This document shows positions 1 through 7,144 of a stretch of 34,879 bases of DNA, one piece after another (position 1 is the first letter of the stretch; every line of letters begins with the position of its first letter). The stretch is from a virus, in the IMG/VR virus record IMGVR_UViG_3300010885_012682, positions 1-34,879 of that record; one strand, written 5' to 3'. A model generated the notes under the pieces. It ran no database searches, was not told where the DNA came from, and saw only the letters and a program-made list of their open reading frames with translations. Both the position numbers and the translations under genes were made by a program.

Positions 1-1087
1 CTACACCAACGCCGCTAGCAGCCCGAACTACGTTGTTGTCCAAACAGCAAGTTCCGGCTATCCCACAATCCGATTCTGGAACGGAAGTGTTTCAGGCACA
101 AGCTTCGAATACATGAATGGCAAGGTGATGACCGCCGCACAGGTGAAAGACCCGGACGTGTTGGTCATCAACACCGGACACAACGAGGGACAACTTGTCG
201 GCAAGGATTTCGAGATGCGCTACCAGAGCGTTATCACCACTGCACGCCGACTCATGCCAAGAGCAGAACTCGTGCTCTGCACTCAGAACCCACAAGTCAG
301 CCCAGCGACAAACGCTGGCAGTTACCAAGCCCAACGCCGCGCAAGTATGCACTGGCTCGCAAGCGTGTACGGCTGCAGCATTCTCGACGCCTACCAAGCT
401 TTCATGGACACTGGCGCACCGTCTTCGTACATCAACTCGGATGGCGTTCACCCAAGTCAGTCGGGTACATACAATGGCAGTCAGTTGTGGGCCAATCGTG
501 CGCTCAAAGCGTTCGGAACGCTCAAGGGAATCAACCCAGTGGTGCAGCCGCGCACAGTCTTCAGCACCAGTGAGAAGAACCTGCTCGCCAATCCCGATTT
601 CGCCACATACACGACAAGCCCCGGTGTCCCGGACTCTTGGACGGGCAGCAACGCGACGTGCTCAAAGGACACAACGAACCGCGAACCAACGTATTCGTGG
701 GGTTGTAAAATCGTTCCAACCGCAACAACCAGTGGAGCGGGCGCGGTTTACCTAGAACAAGTCATTACTCCGGCAGTCGCAGCTGACATTCGAAGTCGCT
801 GGGTCACTGCGTTCATGCGCGTCTGGATACCCAACGGGCAAGGCGTAAACAACGCCATCCTTAAGATCCAAGACGGATCAACCAGCACCAATACTCAATG
901 GTTGAGCAGCCCGAACCTCGGAAGCAGCCATTGGTTCGACGTAGTTTGCCGACACTTCGTCTCATCCAGTGCGAGCGGAATCACCGTTCGTTTCCACGGC
1001 GACTTCGCAACCACACCCTCATCAAGCAGCAACATCACGATTCAGAAGGCTTCGCTTGGGCTTGGCCTTCTACCCATTACTGTCTAG
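1..1087 (+). CDS. SGNH/GDSL-type hydrolase with C-terminal jelly-roll, 5' partial
   Basis: The reading frame is open from base 2, so the true start lies upstream and the ATG at 113 is internal. About 361 residues are visible. SGNH family features are present: an ITNTGHNE-like segment (INTGHNE, the GxND block carrying the oxyanion Asn) and a DGVHPSQSG segment (the D-x-x-H block with catalytic Asp and His). The nucleophile Ser of the GDS block must lie before the window. The last 180 residues look like a beta-rich carbohydrate-binding jelly-roll (LLANPDF opening, alternating hydrophobics). Phage SGNH proteins usually deacylate host surface glycans during adsorption; that role is inferred. Its place directly before the prohead protease, where portal would be expected, is unusual. 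It could be a tail fibre or an accessory virion protein. Confidence 0.75.
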   Translation, partial: YTNAASSPNYVVVQTASSGYPTIRFWNGSVSGTSFEYMNGKVMTAAQVKDPDVLVINTGHNEGQLVGKDFEMRYQSVITTARRLMPRAELVLCTQNPQVSPATNAGSYQAQRRASMHWLASVYGCSILDAYQAFMDTGAPSSYINSDGVHPSQSGTYNGSQLWANRALKAFGTLKGINPVVQPRTVFSTSEKNLLANPDFATYTTSPGVPDSWTGSNATCSKDTTNREPTYSWGCKIVPTATTSGAGAVYLEQVITPAVAADIRSRWVTAFMRVWIPNGQGVNNAILKIQDGSTSTNTQWLSSPNLGSSHWFDVVCRHFVSSSASGITVRFHGDFATTPSSSSNITIQKASLGLGLLPITV

Positions 1088-1150
1088 ATGAACACCAGTT
1101 GCCTGACGTGCGGAGCGTTGATTCCGCTGACAAGCCCAGCGCCACAATAG
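1088..1150 (+). CDS. 20-residue ORF with a CxxC knuckle, possible remnant
   Basis: An ATG abuts the stop codon of the SGNH gene (TAGATG) and opens a 20-codon frame ending at the TAG at 1148-1150. It carries one CLTCG motif like the N-terminal zinc knuckle of small phage HNH endonucleases, but nothing follows it. It could be translated by reinitiation, be a remnant of an HNH gene, or be chance. Part of it overlaps the promoter-like motif of the protease gene. Confidence 0.2.
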   Translation: MNTSCLTCGALIPLTSPAPQ

Positions 1151-1154
1151 GTTC
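1127..1154 (+). promoter_or_regulatory. Weak late-promoter-like motif before prohead protease
   Basis: CTGACAAG (1127-1134), an 8-nt spacer, CACAAT (1143-1148), then 6 nt to the ATG at 1155. This matches the block order and nearly the spacing of the stronger sites at 2010, 5297 and 15083, but the -10-like box lacks the initial T and the last gap is one base short. The protease gene has no SD, which is compatible with a leaderless start. Confidence 0.3.
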
Positions 1155-2024
1155 ATGGCTTCCGGTAACACTCCCCCGCAGGCGGTGCAGTCTGCTGCCC
1201 GTCGCGGCCTTGAGATGTACGACAACGGCGAGGCCGGTGGTGGGCTTGAGGCAGCGACCGTAGCCCGCGCCCGCAAGATCGCTTCGGGCGCTTCGCTGAC
1301 CGACGACCATGTCAAACGGATGTACTCGTTCTTTGAGCGCCATGACAAGACCCGCCCGGATGACGGAGGCTCCGGCCCCTCGCCGTGGCGCACAGCTTGG
1401 ATGCTCTGGGGCGGCAACGCTGGTCGCAGGTGGGCCGCTTCGGTCGTCAAGCAGATGGAAGCCAAGCCCGCTGGCAAGGCAGTCGAGTTCTCGTGGGGTT
1501 TTGCCTTGCAAGGCAAAGCCTTCGAAGAAGGCAACGACCTCTACATCGAGGGCTACGCCTCCGACTTCGACATCGACCGCGACGGCGAGTACATCGCACC
1601 GGGCGCCCTACAGAAGGCGCTCGACAAGTACATGACCAATCCGGTCCTCTGTTACCACCACAAGATGTCCGAGGCGATGGGTCAGGTAGTCGAGGCCCGC
1701 GTCGACGGCAAGGGGCTTTGGATCAAGGCTCGCGTCGATCAGCCCGAGCCGGGCACAGAGGCAGCCAACCGTTTCCGTCAGGTCGCCAAGGGCACACTTC
1801 GAGGTTTCTCGATCGGCGGGTTCTTCAAGAAGGCAGCCGAGCGCGGCCGCACTCTGATCAACGAGATTGACCTCGTAGAGATTTCTCTCACCCCCACGCC
1901 GGTCAACCCCCGGACGCTTGGGACGGTAGTCGGCAAGGCGCTCGGACCTGAGCCTGCGCCGCAGTTTGATCTCTCAGCGCTGGACACTTTCGAGGATGCC
2001 CTCGATCTTCTGTCACAACGCTAA
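1155..2024 (+). CDS. HK97-family prohead protease with extra N-terminal domain
   Basis: 289 residues. Residues 110-260 match the U35/HK97 prohead serine protease: IEGYASDFDIDRDGE, the HH at 168-169 (catalytic His), LRGFSIGG with Ser219 as likely nucleophile, and the VEISLTPTPVNP strand typical of the family. It would trim the scaffold part of the capsid protein and other prohead proteins during maturation, and the capsid gene follows directly. Residues 10-102 form an additional helical domain (RARKIASGASLTDDHVKRM, then WRTAWMLWGG); similar segments occur on other phage capsid proteases, function unknown to me. There is no SD before the ATG; a weak leaderless-promoter motif lies upstream. The C-terminus overlaps the capsid promoter motif. 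Confidence 0.9.
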   Translation: MASGNTPPQAVQSAARRGLEMYDNGEAGGGLEAATVARARKIASGASLTDDHVKRMYSFFERHDKTRPDDGGSGPSPWRTAWMLWGGNAGRRWAASVVKQMEAKPAGKAVEFSWGFALQGKAFEEGNDLYIEGYASDFDIDRDGEYIAPGALQKALDKYMTNPVLCYHHKMSEAMGQVVEARVDGKGLWIKARVDQPEPGTEAANRFRQVAKGTLRGFSIGGFFKKAAERGRTLINEIDLVEISLTPTPVNPRTLGTVVGKALGPEPAPQFDLSALDTFEDALDLLSQR

Positions 2025-2039
2025 GTAGCGTTTCTCTCA
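2010..2039 (+). promoter_or_regulatory. Late promoter candidate for capsid gene
   Basis: CTGTCACA (2010-2017), 8 nt, TAGCGT (2026-2031), TTCTCTC, then A2039 as expected transcription start. Block content and spacing are identical to the site at 5297-5326, including the TTTCTCTC tract. It straddles the protease stop codon. Predicted 5' leader before the capsid ATG is 83 nt. Confidence 0.5.
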
Positions 2040-2121
2040 ACCTGCAATCAAACCTGCCTTTTGGCGGCGCTGTTGTGGCGGACCAAGTAAACCCACGATT
2101 CAGAAAGAATCATCACTCAAA

Positions 2122-3480
2122 ATGGAAGATACAACCATTTCGCGTGACGAGGACGCGCTTGCCGACGTCAGCGCCCGCCTTGAGGGACTCCAGAGCCGCG
2201 CTCAGGAGCTTCTCGACAAGGTCGAAGCCGACCCGGCCGACGCAAAGGCTCTTCGTGAGGAGCTTGATCGCGAGATCAAGCCCGCACTTGCTGAGCTTTC
2301 CTCTGAGCGTGATTCACGCATCAAGGAGATGGAGATGAAGGGCGTCAAGGAGCAGGTCTCCACGCTGACGCAGGCCATCGAAGCTCTCCGCAAGCCGGTC
2401 GATTTCAACTTCGGGTCCGGCGTGCCGGTCTCCGATGCCGACGTCGTTTACGGCGAGAAGGCTGTCGCACAGGGCAAGCCCGCTCGTTCCTTCTACGCTG
2501 ACATCCTGTTGGCGAACAAGGGCGATCAGGACGCTCGCGCCCGCCTGCTCAAGGGCATGGACGGAAAGGCCATGACCGAAGGCACCAACACCGCTGGTGG
2601 TTACCTTGTTCTCCCCGAGATCCTCTCGGAGCTGATCACGGTCCGCGAGCAGGCTGCGGTCCTTCGTCCGCTGTTCTCATCCATGAACGTCAACACCTCG
2701 TCCATTCAGGTCACCTCGTCCACGGGCGCGATGACTGCGGAGTGGGTCACGGAGCTTGGATCGAAGCCTGAGGGCAACCTCACCTTCGGCCAGATCACGG
2801 CTTCCGTGTTCACCGCCGCTGGTCTGGGTGTCGTGTCGAACCAGCTGCTCGCCGACGCTTCGCCGTCGATCGACTCGCTGGTCACGGCGGACATCGCCAA
2901 GCGTCTCGCGACGCTTGAGGAGAAGGCGTTCATCGAGGGCGACGGTTCGGGCAAGCCCACGGGCATCCTAAACACCTCCGGCGTGAACTCGACGACTCTC
3001 TCGTCAACCACGATCCCGGATCTCCTCGACGCCATCGTCGGAGCGATCACGGACGTCCAGACGAACTATCAGGGCAACCCGAGCCACATCGTGATGCACC
3101 CCCGCACTTGGGCGCGCATCGTGAAGGCACGGGAGTCGTCGGCTCCGTCGACGTACCTGATCGGTGCCGGTTCGACGGCCTTCGGCCGCCGCGCCAACGA
3201 CCCGATCCCCGCAGGGGAGCTGTTCGGGTTCCCGGTCGTCCTGACCAAGAACATCCCGACGAACAAGGGCAGCGGAACCAACGAGTCCCGCGTCATCGTC
3301 GGTGCGTTCAACGAAGGCCTGATCCTCGACCGTCAGGGCATGACCGTCGACCAGTCGCCGCACGTCTACTTCTCCACGAACCAGACTGTGTTCCGTGTTG
3401 AGGAGCGTGTCGGCTTCACCGCAGCCCGCTACCCGAAGGCATTCTCCGTCATTGGCGGAGCAGGCCTCGCCGCAGGCTGA
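2122..3480 (+). CDS. Major capsid protein, HK97 fold
   Basis: 452 residues. The first 100 residues are charged and helical with heptad character (delta/scaffold domain), probably removed by the protease just upstream. The HK97 capsid domain runs from about residue 125: TEGTNTAGGYLVLPEI opening, VTELGSKPEG (E-loop region), EEKAFIEGDGSGKPTGIL, then IVMHPRTWARI, GELFGFPVVLTKNIP and the FRVEERVGFTAARYPKAF ending. It self-assembles into the icosahedral head. The ATG has no clear SD; the leader before it contains a small GATTC-AGAAA-GAATC inverted repeat. The gene sits between a promoter-like motif and, after one small gene, a strong terminator, which fits high-level separate expression. Confidence 0.97.
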   Translation: MEDTTISRDEDALADVSARLEGLQSRAQELLDKVEADPADAKALREELDREIKPALAELSSERDSRIKEMEMKGVKEQVSTLTQAIEALRKPVDFNFGSGVPVSDADVVYGEKAVAQGKPARSFYADILLANKGDQDARARLLKGMDGKAMTEGTNTAGGYLVLPEILSELITVREQAAVLRPLFSSMNVNTSSIQVTSSTGAMTAEWVTELGSKPEGNLTFGQITASVFTAAGLGVVSNQLLADASPSIDSLVTADIAKRLATLEEKAFIEGDGSGKPTGILNTSGVNSTTLSSTTIPDLLDAIVGAITDVQTNYQGNPSHIVMHPRTWARIVKARESSAPSTYLIGAGSTAFGRRANDPIPAGELFGFPVVLTKNIPTNKGSGTNESRVIVGAFNEGLILDRQGMTVDQSPHVYFSTNQTVFRVEERVGFTAARYPKAFSVIGGAGLAAG

Positions 3481-3497
3481 GAAAGGGGCGTCTAGTA

Positions 3498-3701
3498 ATG
3501 GCTAAGGTCACACTCGATCCCACCACCGGCAAGGTCGACCATGTCGAGCTTGACGAAGTGCTCACCGCCGATCACCCGGACGCAGTCTCGAACGTCCTGA
3601 GTGACGAGGTCAGCAAGCTGGACGCTCTGGGTGCGCTCTCTGAGCCGACCCCGGAGGAAGTGTTTGCCGGAGCTGCCAAGAAGGAAGCTCCCAAGAAGTA
3701 G
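3498..3701 (+). CDS. Small acidic capsid-linked protein, unknown function
   Basis: 67 residues, acidic with a lysine-rich tail (KKEAPKK). It starts 17 nt after the capsid stop with SD GAAAGGGG upstream of the ATG, and is the last gene before the UUCG terminator, so it is probably co-transcribed only with the capsid gene. The opening (MAKVTLDPTTGKV) looks like a small beta strand pair. Its position suits a head decoration or head-completion protein, but no family was recognised. The similarly acidic 69-residue product before the tail tube gene has a comparable size and tail, possibly by convergence. Confidence 0.75.
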   Translation: MAKVTLDPTTGKVDHVELDEVLTADHPDAVSNVLSDEVSKLDALGALSEPTPEEVFAGAAKKEAPKK

Positions 3702-3724
3702 CCTCGGCTACATCGGCACTCTCG

Positions 3725-3760
3725 CGGCCTCTCGCACTTCGGTGCGGGGGGCCGTTGTCG
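3725..3760 (+). terminator. UUCG-capped terminator after the capsid unit
   Basis: A 13-bp stem, 3725-3737 paired with 3742-3754, with two G-T wobbles and no bulge. It is closed by the loop TTCG (3738-3741) on a C-G pair, the extra-stable cUUCGg tetraloop. The tail TTGTCGTT is only moderately U-rich, so read-through to the connector genes is possible. It lies 24 nt after the 67-residue gene's stop. Confidence 0.75.
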
Positions 3761-3783
3761 TTAGGAGACGTAGACTCGTAGAG
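3755..3783 (+). promoter_or_regulatory. Late promoter candidate for head-tail connector gene
   Basis: TTGTC (3755-3759) stands in the CTGWC position, then TAGACT (3771-3776), 7 nt, and the GTG start at 3784. The spacing from TGTC to the TAGNNT box and on to the start is the same as in the sites at 5297 and 15083. AGGAG at 3763-3767 is too far from the start (16 nt) for a good SD, so a leaderless GTG start is favoured. Confidence 0.45.
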
Positions 3784-4398
3784 GTGGAGCAAAGTGACCT
3801 CATCTCTCTCCAGACGCTCAAGGACGCAATCGGAATCCCCTACTCGGATACCGCTCGTGACATCCGTTTGGAGCAGGCAATCAAGAACGCCTCGGCGGCT
3901 ATCCGTACTTACACCGACCGGGATTTTGGAACGCTGCTTGAGACCGAGACTCGCAGCTTCCTCTACGACGGCAGCGGCACGCTTGAGATCGACGACTGCG
4001 CCGCTTCCAGCATCACTGCCGTAACGGTCGCTGGTACTACCATCTCGTCCTCGCAGTACCTCGCTCAGCCCGACCGCCGCTCGCCGGTCCACTACTGGCT
4101 CCTGATCAACGGCATCAACGGAGTCAGCCCGGCGATGGGCTTCACCTACGGCTTGGACACCTACGACTTCAACCGCCCAGTCACGGTCACCGTGACGGCG
4201 AGTTGGGGCTGGCCAGTGGTACCAGATGACGTACAACAGGCAGCTGTCTACACTGCGGCGGCTATGGCCGAGTCGCCCAAGCCTTACATCTCCCAGCAGT
4301 TCGAGTCTTACTCGGTGCAGCTTCCGGCTCCGCTCGTTGAAGCGATTCCCAGCAGGGCCAAGTCGCTTCTCGATCCTTACCAGCGGCTGAGGCTCTAG
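3784..4398 (+). CDS. Head-tail connector protein (gp6-like adaptor)
   Basis: 204 residues from GTG at 3784. The frame is open further upstream, but that part would run through the terminator and the previous gene. The sequence has the order typical of head-tail connectors of the HK97 gp6/SPP1 gp15 type: a helical N-terminus (LISLQTLKDAIGIPYSD, then RLEQAIKNASAAIRTYTDRDF), a beta-rich middle with LYDGSGTLEIDDC and YLAQPD, VTASWGWPVVPDDVQQAAVYTAAA, and a helical end with SLLDPYQRL. It would form a ring under the portal joining head to tail. It heads a tightly coupled run: its TAG overlaps the next GTG by one base. Confidence 0.8.
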   Translation: MEQSDLISLQTLKDAIGIPYSDTARDIRLEQAIKNASAAIRTYTDRDFGTLLETETRSFLYDGSGTLEIDDCAASSITAVTVAGTTISSSQYLAQPDRRSPVHYWLLINGINGVSPAMGFTYGLDTYDFNRPVTVTVTASWGWPVVPDDVQQAAVYTAAAMAESPKPYISQQFESYSVQLPAPLVEAIPSRAKSLLDPYQRLRL

Positions 4399-4865
4399 TG
4401 GCTGGAGTCAGCGTAAGGATGGACGGTCGCTACAAGGCTACCGGCAAACTGGCGACGCTCGATGCTGGTGCTCGCCGTAGAGCGCTTCGGGCCGGTGGTG
4501 TCGCCGGTAAGGCCGCAGCTAAAGAGGCAGCACCGTACAGCAGTGGCAAGCTGCACCGCTCTATCCGCTACACAGCTAGCGGCGGTCAGCTAGAGATCTA
4601 TTCTGATGCTCCCTACGCAAGGGTGATTGAGGAAGGTTCTGGACCCCTCAAAATTGGTCCAGCTCTCATGCGTTTCTTCTGGCAAAATCAAGGACGGATG
4701 TTTACTGGACCCCCTAGCGACAAGTACCCAGATAACTACCCAGAGGCCAAGTACAACTGGCCAGCGGTCGTGACAAGGCCTCCTATTGAGCCTAACCCGT
4801 TCCTCCGCCCTGCATTGAAGGTGGCGCAGGAAGCAATTATTGACCAACTCAAGTCAGAGTTTTAA
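4398..4865 (+). CDS. HK97 gp10-like head-tail joining / tail completion protein
   Basis: 155 residues. It starts with GTG overlapping the previous stop (TAGTG) and ends in TAATG with the next gene, so translation is coupled both ways. The pattern APYSSGKLHRSIRYTASGGQ, then SDAPYARVIEEGSG, a proline- and aromatic-rich middle and PNPFLRPALKVAQ near the end is characteristic of the HK97 gp10 family. The role is a neck/tail-completion component; the order after the connector and before the tail terminator is canonical. Confidence 0.8.
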   Translation: MAGVSVRMDGRYKATGKLATLDAGARRRALRAGGVAGKAAAKEAAPYSSGKLHRSIRYTASGGQLEIYSDAPYARVIEEGSGPLKIGPALMRFFWQNQGRMFTGPPSDKYPDNYPEAKYNWPAVVTRPPIEPNPFLRPALKVAQEAIIDQLKSEF

Positions 4866-5296
4866 TGCCGTCGCCGACGACCCAAGCCCGCCAGCACATT
4901 CAGGACATCCTGAACGCCGAGTTCAAGACCGAGCGGATCAGCGTCCGGGTCGGGTTCACCGACAACTCGCTGGCCCAGTACGGGCTGGTCGCGGCCGTAT
5001 ATCCGATTAGAGAGGAGCCGCAGCCGGACGACCGTCTTGCCCTGCTGACGACGATCGGGGTCGATTTTCTCACGATCTGGGAGCCGGACCCGGATGTGGA
5101 CCGCATCGTTGACCCTGCCACGATCGAGGGCTACGCCTACCGTTTCAGGACCGCTTTGGGCGCTTACCAGCAGACCGGCACTTCGGATATTTGGTGGTTC
5201 CAGCTTGAGGAATTGACTTACGAAACTGACCCAACAGGCAACATCAGCAGGTTCAATGCGGTCGTCGTGGCCTACGGTCAGAATCCGGCCGCCTAG
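4865..5296 (+). CDS. Tail terminator-like protein
   Basis: 143 residues, start coupled to the previous stop (TAATG). A mixed alpha/beta protein of the usual size for tail terminators (lambda gpU/HK97 gp10-neighbour type), with an N-terminal helix (TQARQHIQDILNAEF), VGFTDNSLAQYGLVAAVYP and a final strand FNAVVVAYGQN. Its position between the gp10-like gene and the tail tube gene supports the call; similarity itself is weak. It would cap the tail tube and join it to the neck. Confidence 0.65.
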   Translation: MPSPTTQARQHIQDILNAEFKTERISVRVGFTDNSLAQYGLVAAVYPIREEPQPDDRLALLTTIGVDFLTIWEPDPDVDRIVDPATIEGYAYRFRTALGAYQQTGTSDIWWFQLEELTYETDPTGNISRFNAVVVAYGQNPAA

Positions 5297-5325
5297 CTGT
5301 CACAGGCACCCCTAGTATTTCTCTC
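5297..5325 (+). promoter_or_regulatory. Late promoter candidate, leaderless start of tail tube module
   Basis: CTGTCACA (5297-5304), 8 nt, TAGTAT (5313-5318), TTCTCTC, then the ATG at 5326 exactly at the expected +1. It begins directly after the TAG of the tail terminator gene. There is no SD for the downstream start. TAGTAT fits the TANNNT box of actinobacterial promoters, in which leaderless mRNAs are common; no -35 hexamer at 17 nt is evident. Confidence 0.6.
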
Positions 5326-5535
5326 ATGCCATCGTTTGAGAAGACCGCTGACTGCTCCGACTACTTCGGCGGAGCCACCGGCAAGATCCGTGTCGAAGCC
5401 CCGGAGGGATCTGTAGAGGTCTCCGACAAGCCTGTGAAGGTCGACGACGCCGCTCTGGCAGCGTCGCTTACTCAGGTTCCGTACCTGCAAATCGTCGAGG
5501 AGGCCGCAGCGCCTGCTCCCAAGGAGGAGAAGTAA
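5326..5535 (+). CDS. Small acidic protein before the tail tube gene
   Basis: 69 residues. The ATG lies seven bases after a TAGTAT box and has no SD, pointing to leaderless translation. A beta-type core (FEKTADCSDYFGG, then GKIRVEAPEGSVEV) is followed by a charged Ala/Pro/Lys tail. Its final codons contain the AAGGAGGAG that serves as SD for the tail tube gene 4 nt after its stop, so the two are coupled. Not recognised by family; position suggests a tail or head-tail accessory protein. Confidence 0.75.
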   Translation: MPSFEKTADCSDYFGGATGKIRVEAPEGSVEVSDKPVKVDDAALAASLTQVPYLQIVEEAAAPAPKEEK

Positions 5536-5539
5536 CTAA

Positions 5540-6526
5540 ATGGCCGGACTTGTCGGAAACGTAGCTTGGTGGGCAATCGCTAAGCAGAGTGGTAAGGGCA
5601 CCGCAGCTTCACTGAGCGGCGCCGCTAACGCTGTCACTCCCCTGATTCCCTTCACCGGAGGATCGCTCAGCCCGACCATCGAGACCGGCAACCTCTCCGA
5701 GACCGACGCAAGCCGCGATCAGGGTGTCTCGTACCTCGTCCGCACTGGCGTCGAGGGCAGCCCGGAGGCCTACCTTCGTGACTCCTACTCGCACACAATT
5801 CTTGAGGCTGTGCTTGGTTCTAAGGGAGTGTCCGGGACGACCAACTTCACACACTCGATTACCGCCAACAATACGCTGCCGTACTACACCATCTGGCGCA
5901 ATCAGAGCGACACGCTCTACGAGAAGTTCACCGACTGCATGGTCTCCGAGGTCACGGTCAAGGCCGAGGCTGGCGGCCCGGCCACGATCAGCGCTTCGGT
6001 CATGGGCCGCACGCCCGAGAAGCTCGCGTCTAACCCGACGACAAACATCACCCCCACCGTTCCGACTGTCGTCAGCGACGCGGTCTACAACTACAATCAG
6101 GCGGCGATCACGCTCGGCGGAAGCGCCACCAGCCTCGTGTCCAGCTTCGAGCTGTCGATCTCGAACAACATCTCGGTCCAGCAGACCGACGACGTGGTTC
6201 CTTACGACATGGTTCCGGGCACCCGCGAGGTCAACCTCTCGTTCGACCTGATCTTCGAGGATCTCACCCAGTACTCCAGCTTCTTCTACGGCGGATCCGG
6301 TGGTGCGGTCAGCAACTCGATCTTCACGCAGGCCGCCACGATCACCCTCACGCGAGGCACCAACAACGAGATCGCCTTCTCGATCCCGTCGCTCGCATAC
6401 GAGGCCTTCCCGGTCGAGCCGAACCCCGGCGGCGACCCGATCGTCGTGAGCGTCCGCGCTCAGGCGCAGCGTCCTTCCAGCGGCAGCATCATCACTGCCA
6501 CTGTGAAGAACCAGAAGTCGGCCTAA
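5540..6526 (+). CDS. Major tail (tube) protein
   Basis: 328 residues, strong SD AAGGAGGAG before the ATG. The sequence is typical of siphovirus tail tube proteins: GNVAWWAIAKQSGKGT start, TGGSLSPTIETGNLSETD, EAYLRDSYSHTILEAVLGS, SEVTVKAEAGGPATISASVMG, then LSISNNISVQQTDDVV and a final immunoglobulin-like strand set. It forms stacked hexamers of the tail tube. It follows a promoter-like motif via the 69-residue gene, consistent with the need for many copies. Confidence 0.92.
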   Translation: MAGLVGNVAWWAIAKQSGKGTAASLSGAANAVTPLIPFTGGSLSPTIETGNLSETDASRDQGVSYLVRTGVEGSPEAYLRDSYSHTILEAVLGSKGVSGTTNFTHSITANNTLPYYTIWRNQSDTLYEKFTDCMVSEVTVKAEAGGPATISASVMGRTPEKLASNPTTNITPTVPTVVSDAVYNYNQAAITLGGSATSLVSSFELSISNNISVQQTDDVVPYDMVPGTREVNLSFDLIFEDLTQYSSFFYGGSGGAVSNSIFTQAATITLTRGTNNEIAFSIPSLAYEAFPVEPNPGGDPIVVSVRAQAQRPSSGSIITATVKNQKSA

Positions 6527-6532
6527 CCAACA

Positions 6533-6547
6533 GCCCCAAGGAGGGGC
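6533..6547 (+). promoter_or_regulatory. Hairpin presenting the SD in its loop
   Basis: GCCCC (6533-6537) pairs with GGGGC (6543-6547) around loop AAGGA, the core of the SD for the ATG at 6550. The SD is part loop and part 3' stem, so folding could modulate translation of the 51-residue ORF. The stem is only 5 bp. Confidence 0.4.
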
Positions 6548-6549
6548 AT

Positions 6550-6705
6550 ATGGAACAGCAGGAAGCAGTTACAGCGCTAGATCTGGCGAGGACTCAAGCT
6601 AAGCGCGTCAGGCGCGAGGTTACGATTCTAGTACAGATGCTGGCGCGTCTGGAAGACAACCCAAACCTACAGCCTAAGGAGGCACAAGGTAATGAGCAGC
6701 ACTAA
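6550..6705 (+). CDS. 51-residue helical protein before the tail chaperones
   Basis: ATG at 6550 with an excellent SD (AAGGAGGGG, about 5 nt spacing). The 51-residue product is a single charged amphipathic helix rich in Gln, Arg and Glu (LDLARTQAKRVRREVTILVQ). It overlaps the following chaperone gene by 14 nt, and its end carries that gene's SD (CTAAGGAGG), so it probably acts in translational coupling as well. No family recognised. Its position between tail tube and chaperone suggests a tail assembly accessory. Confidence 0.7.
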   Translation: MEQQEAVTALDLARTQAKRVRREVTILVQMLARLEDNPNLQPKEAQGNEQH

Positions 6706-7144
6706 GGCAGCAACCAAAACCAGCTGGAAGAAGGCAGCAGTTCACGAGGGTGTCACCCTCCCCTCCGGCACCGTCGTCTCGATCAAGCTCCCCAACCTCT
6801 CGCTGATGCTGAGGACCGGGCAGCTTCCCAACGGCCTCGTCGAAGCGGCAGTCAACCAGCAGAACGCAATCGACTCCGGGAACCCTCAGATCAGCGCTGA
6901 GATGATCGAGCAGCAGTGGGACTTCTACGCCTTCCTCGTCAGCAAGACCGTAGTCGAGCCTGAGATCTCCCAAGAAGACGTCGCCGAGATCCCGGCGGAG
7001 GACATCGAGATGATCGTCGAGTTCGCCACCCGTCAGCGCGACATGGACGCCGTCTACCGTCACCTCTCAGGGCTGGACACGCAGGAGTCGTTTCGTCGAT
7101 TTCGTGGCGTCGCCGCTGGCCTTTCGGGTCTGGATAACGTGTAA
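6692..7144 (+). CDS. Tail assembly chaperone, upstream frame (G-like)
   Basis: 150 residues. Size, acidic helical composition and position between the tail tube and tape measure genes match lambda gpG-like chaperones, which coat the tape measure protein during tail assembly. It reads MSSTKAATKTSWKKAAVHEG, then GTVVSIKLPNLSLMLRTGQLP, and ends QESFRRFRGVAAGLSGLDNV. The downstream frame overlaps its 3' end and continues to the tape measure start, as expected for a G/GT pair. Good SD TAAGGAGG before the ATG. Confidence 0.82.
   Translation: MSSTKAATKTSWKKAAVHEGVTLPSGTVVSIKLPNLSLMLRTGQLPNGLVEAAVNQQNAIDSGNPQISAEMIEQQWDFYAFLVSKTVVEPEISQEDVAEIPAEDIEMIVEFATRQRDMDAVYRHLSGLDTQESFRRFRGVAAGLSGLDNV
7088..7105 (+). 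promoter_or_regulatory. Candidate +1 ribosomal frameshift site
   Basis: In the chaperone frame the codons TCG TTT CGT CGA TTT CGT contain TTT-CGT twice (7091-7096 and 7100-7105). A Phe-tRNA on TTT can slip +1 onto TTC and enter the frame that runs to 7313. TCGTTTCGTC differs by one base from the influenza A PA-X +1 site UCC-UUU-CGU-C. A +1 (or -2) shift is needed because the downstream frame is +1 relative to the chaperone frame. Confidence 0.5.

Noticed and set aside
3601-3783. N-terminal extension of the connector gene
   Set aside because: It would run through the previous gene's end and the UUCG terminator; GTG at 3784 fits the motif and protein length.
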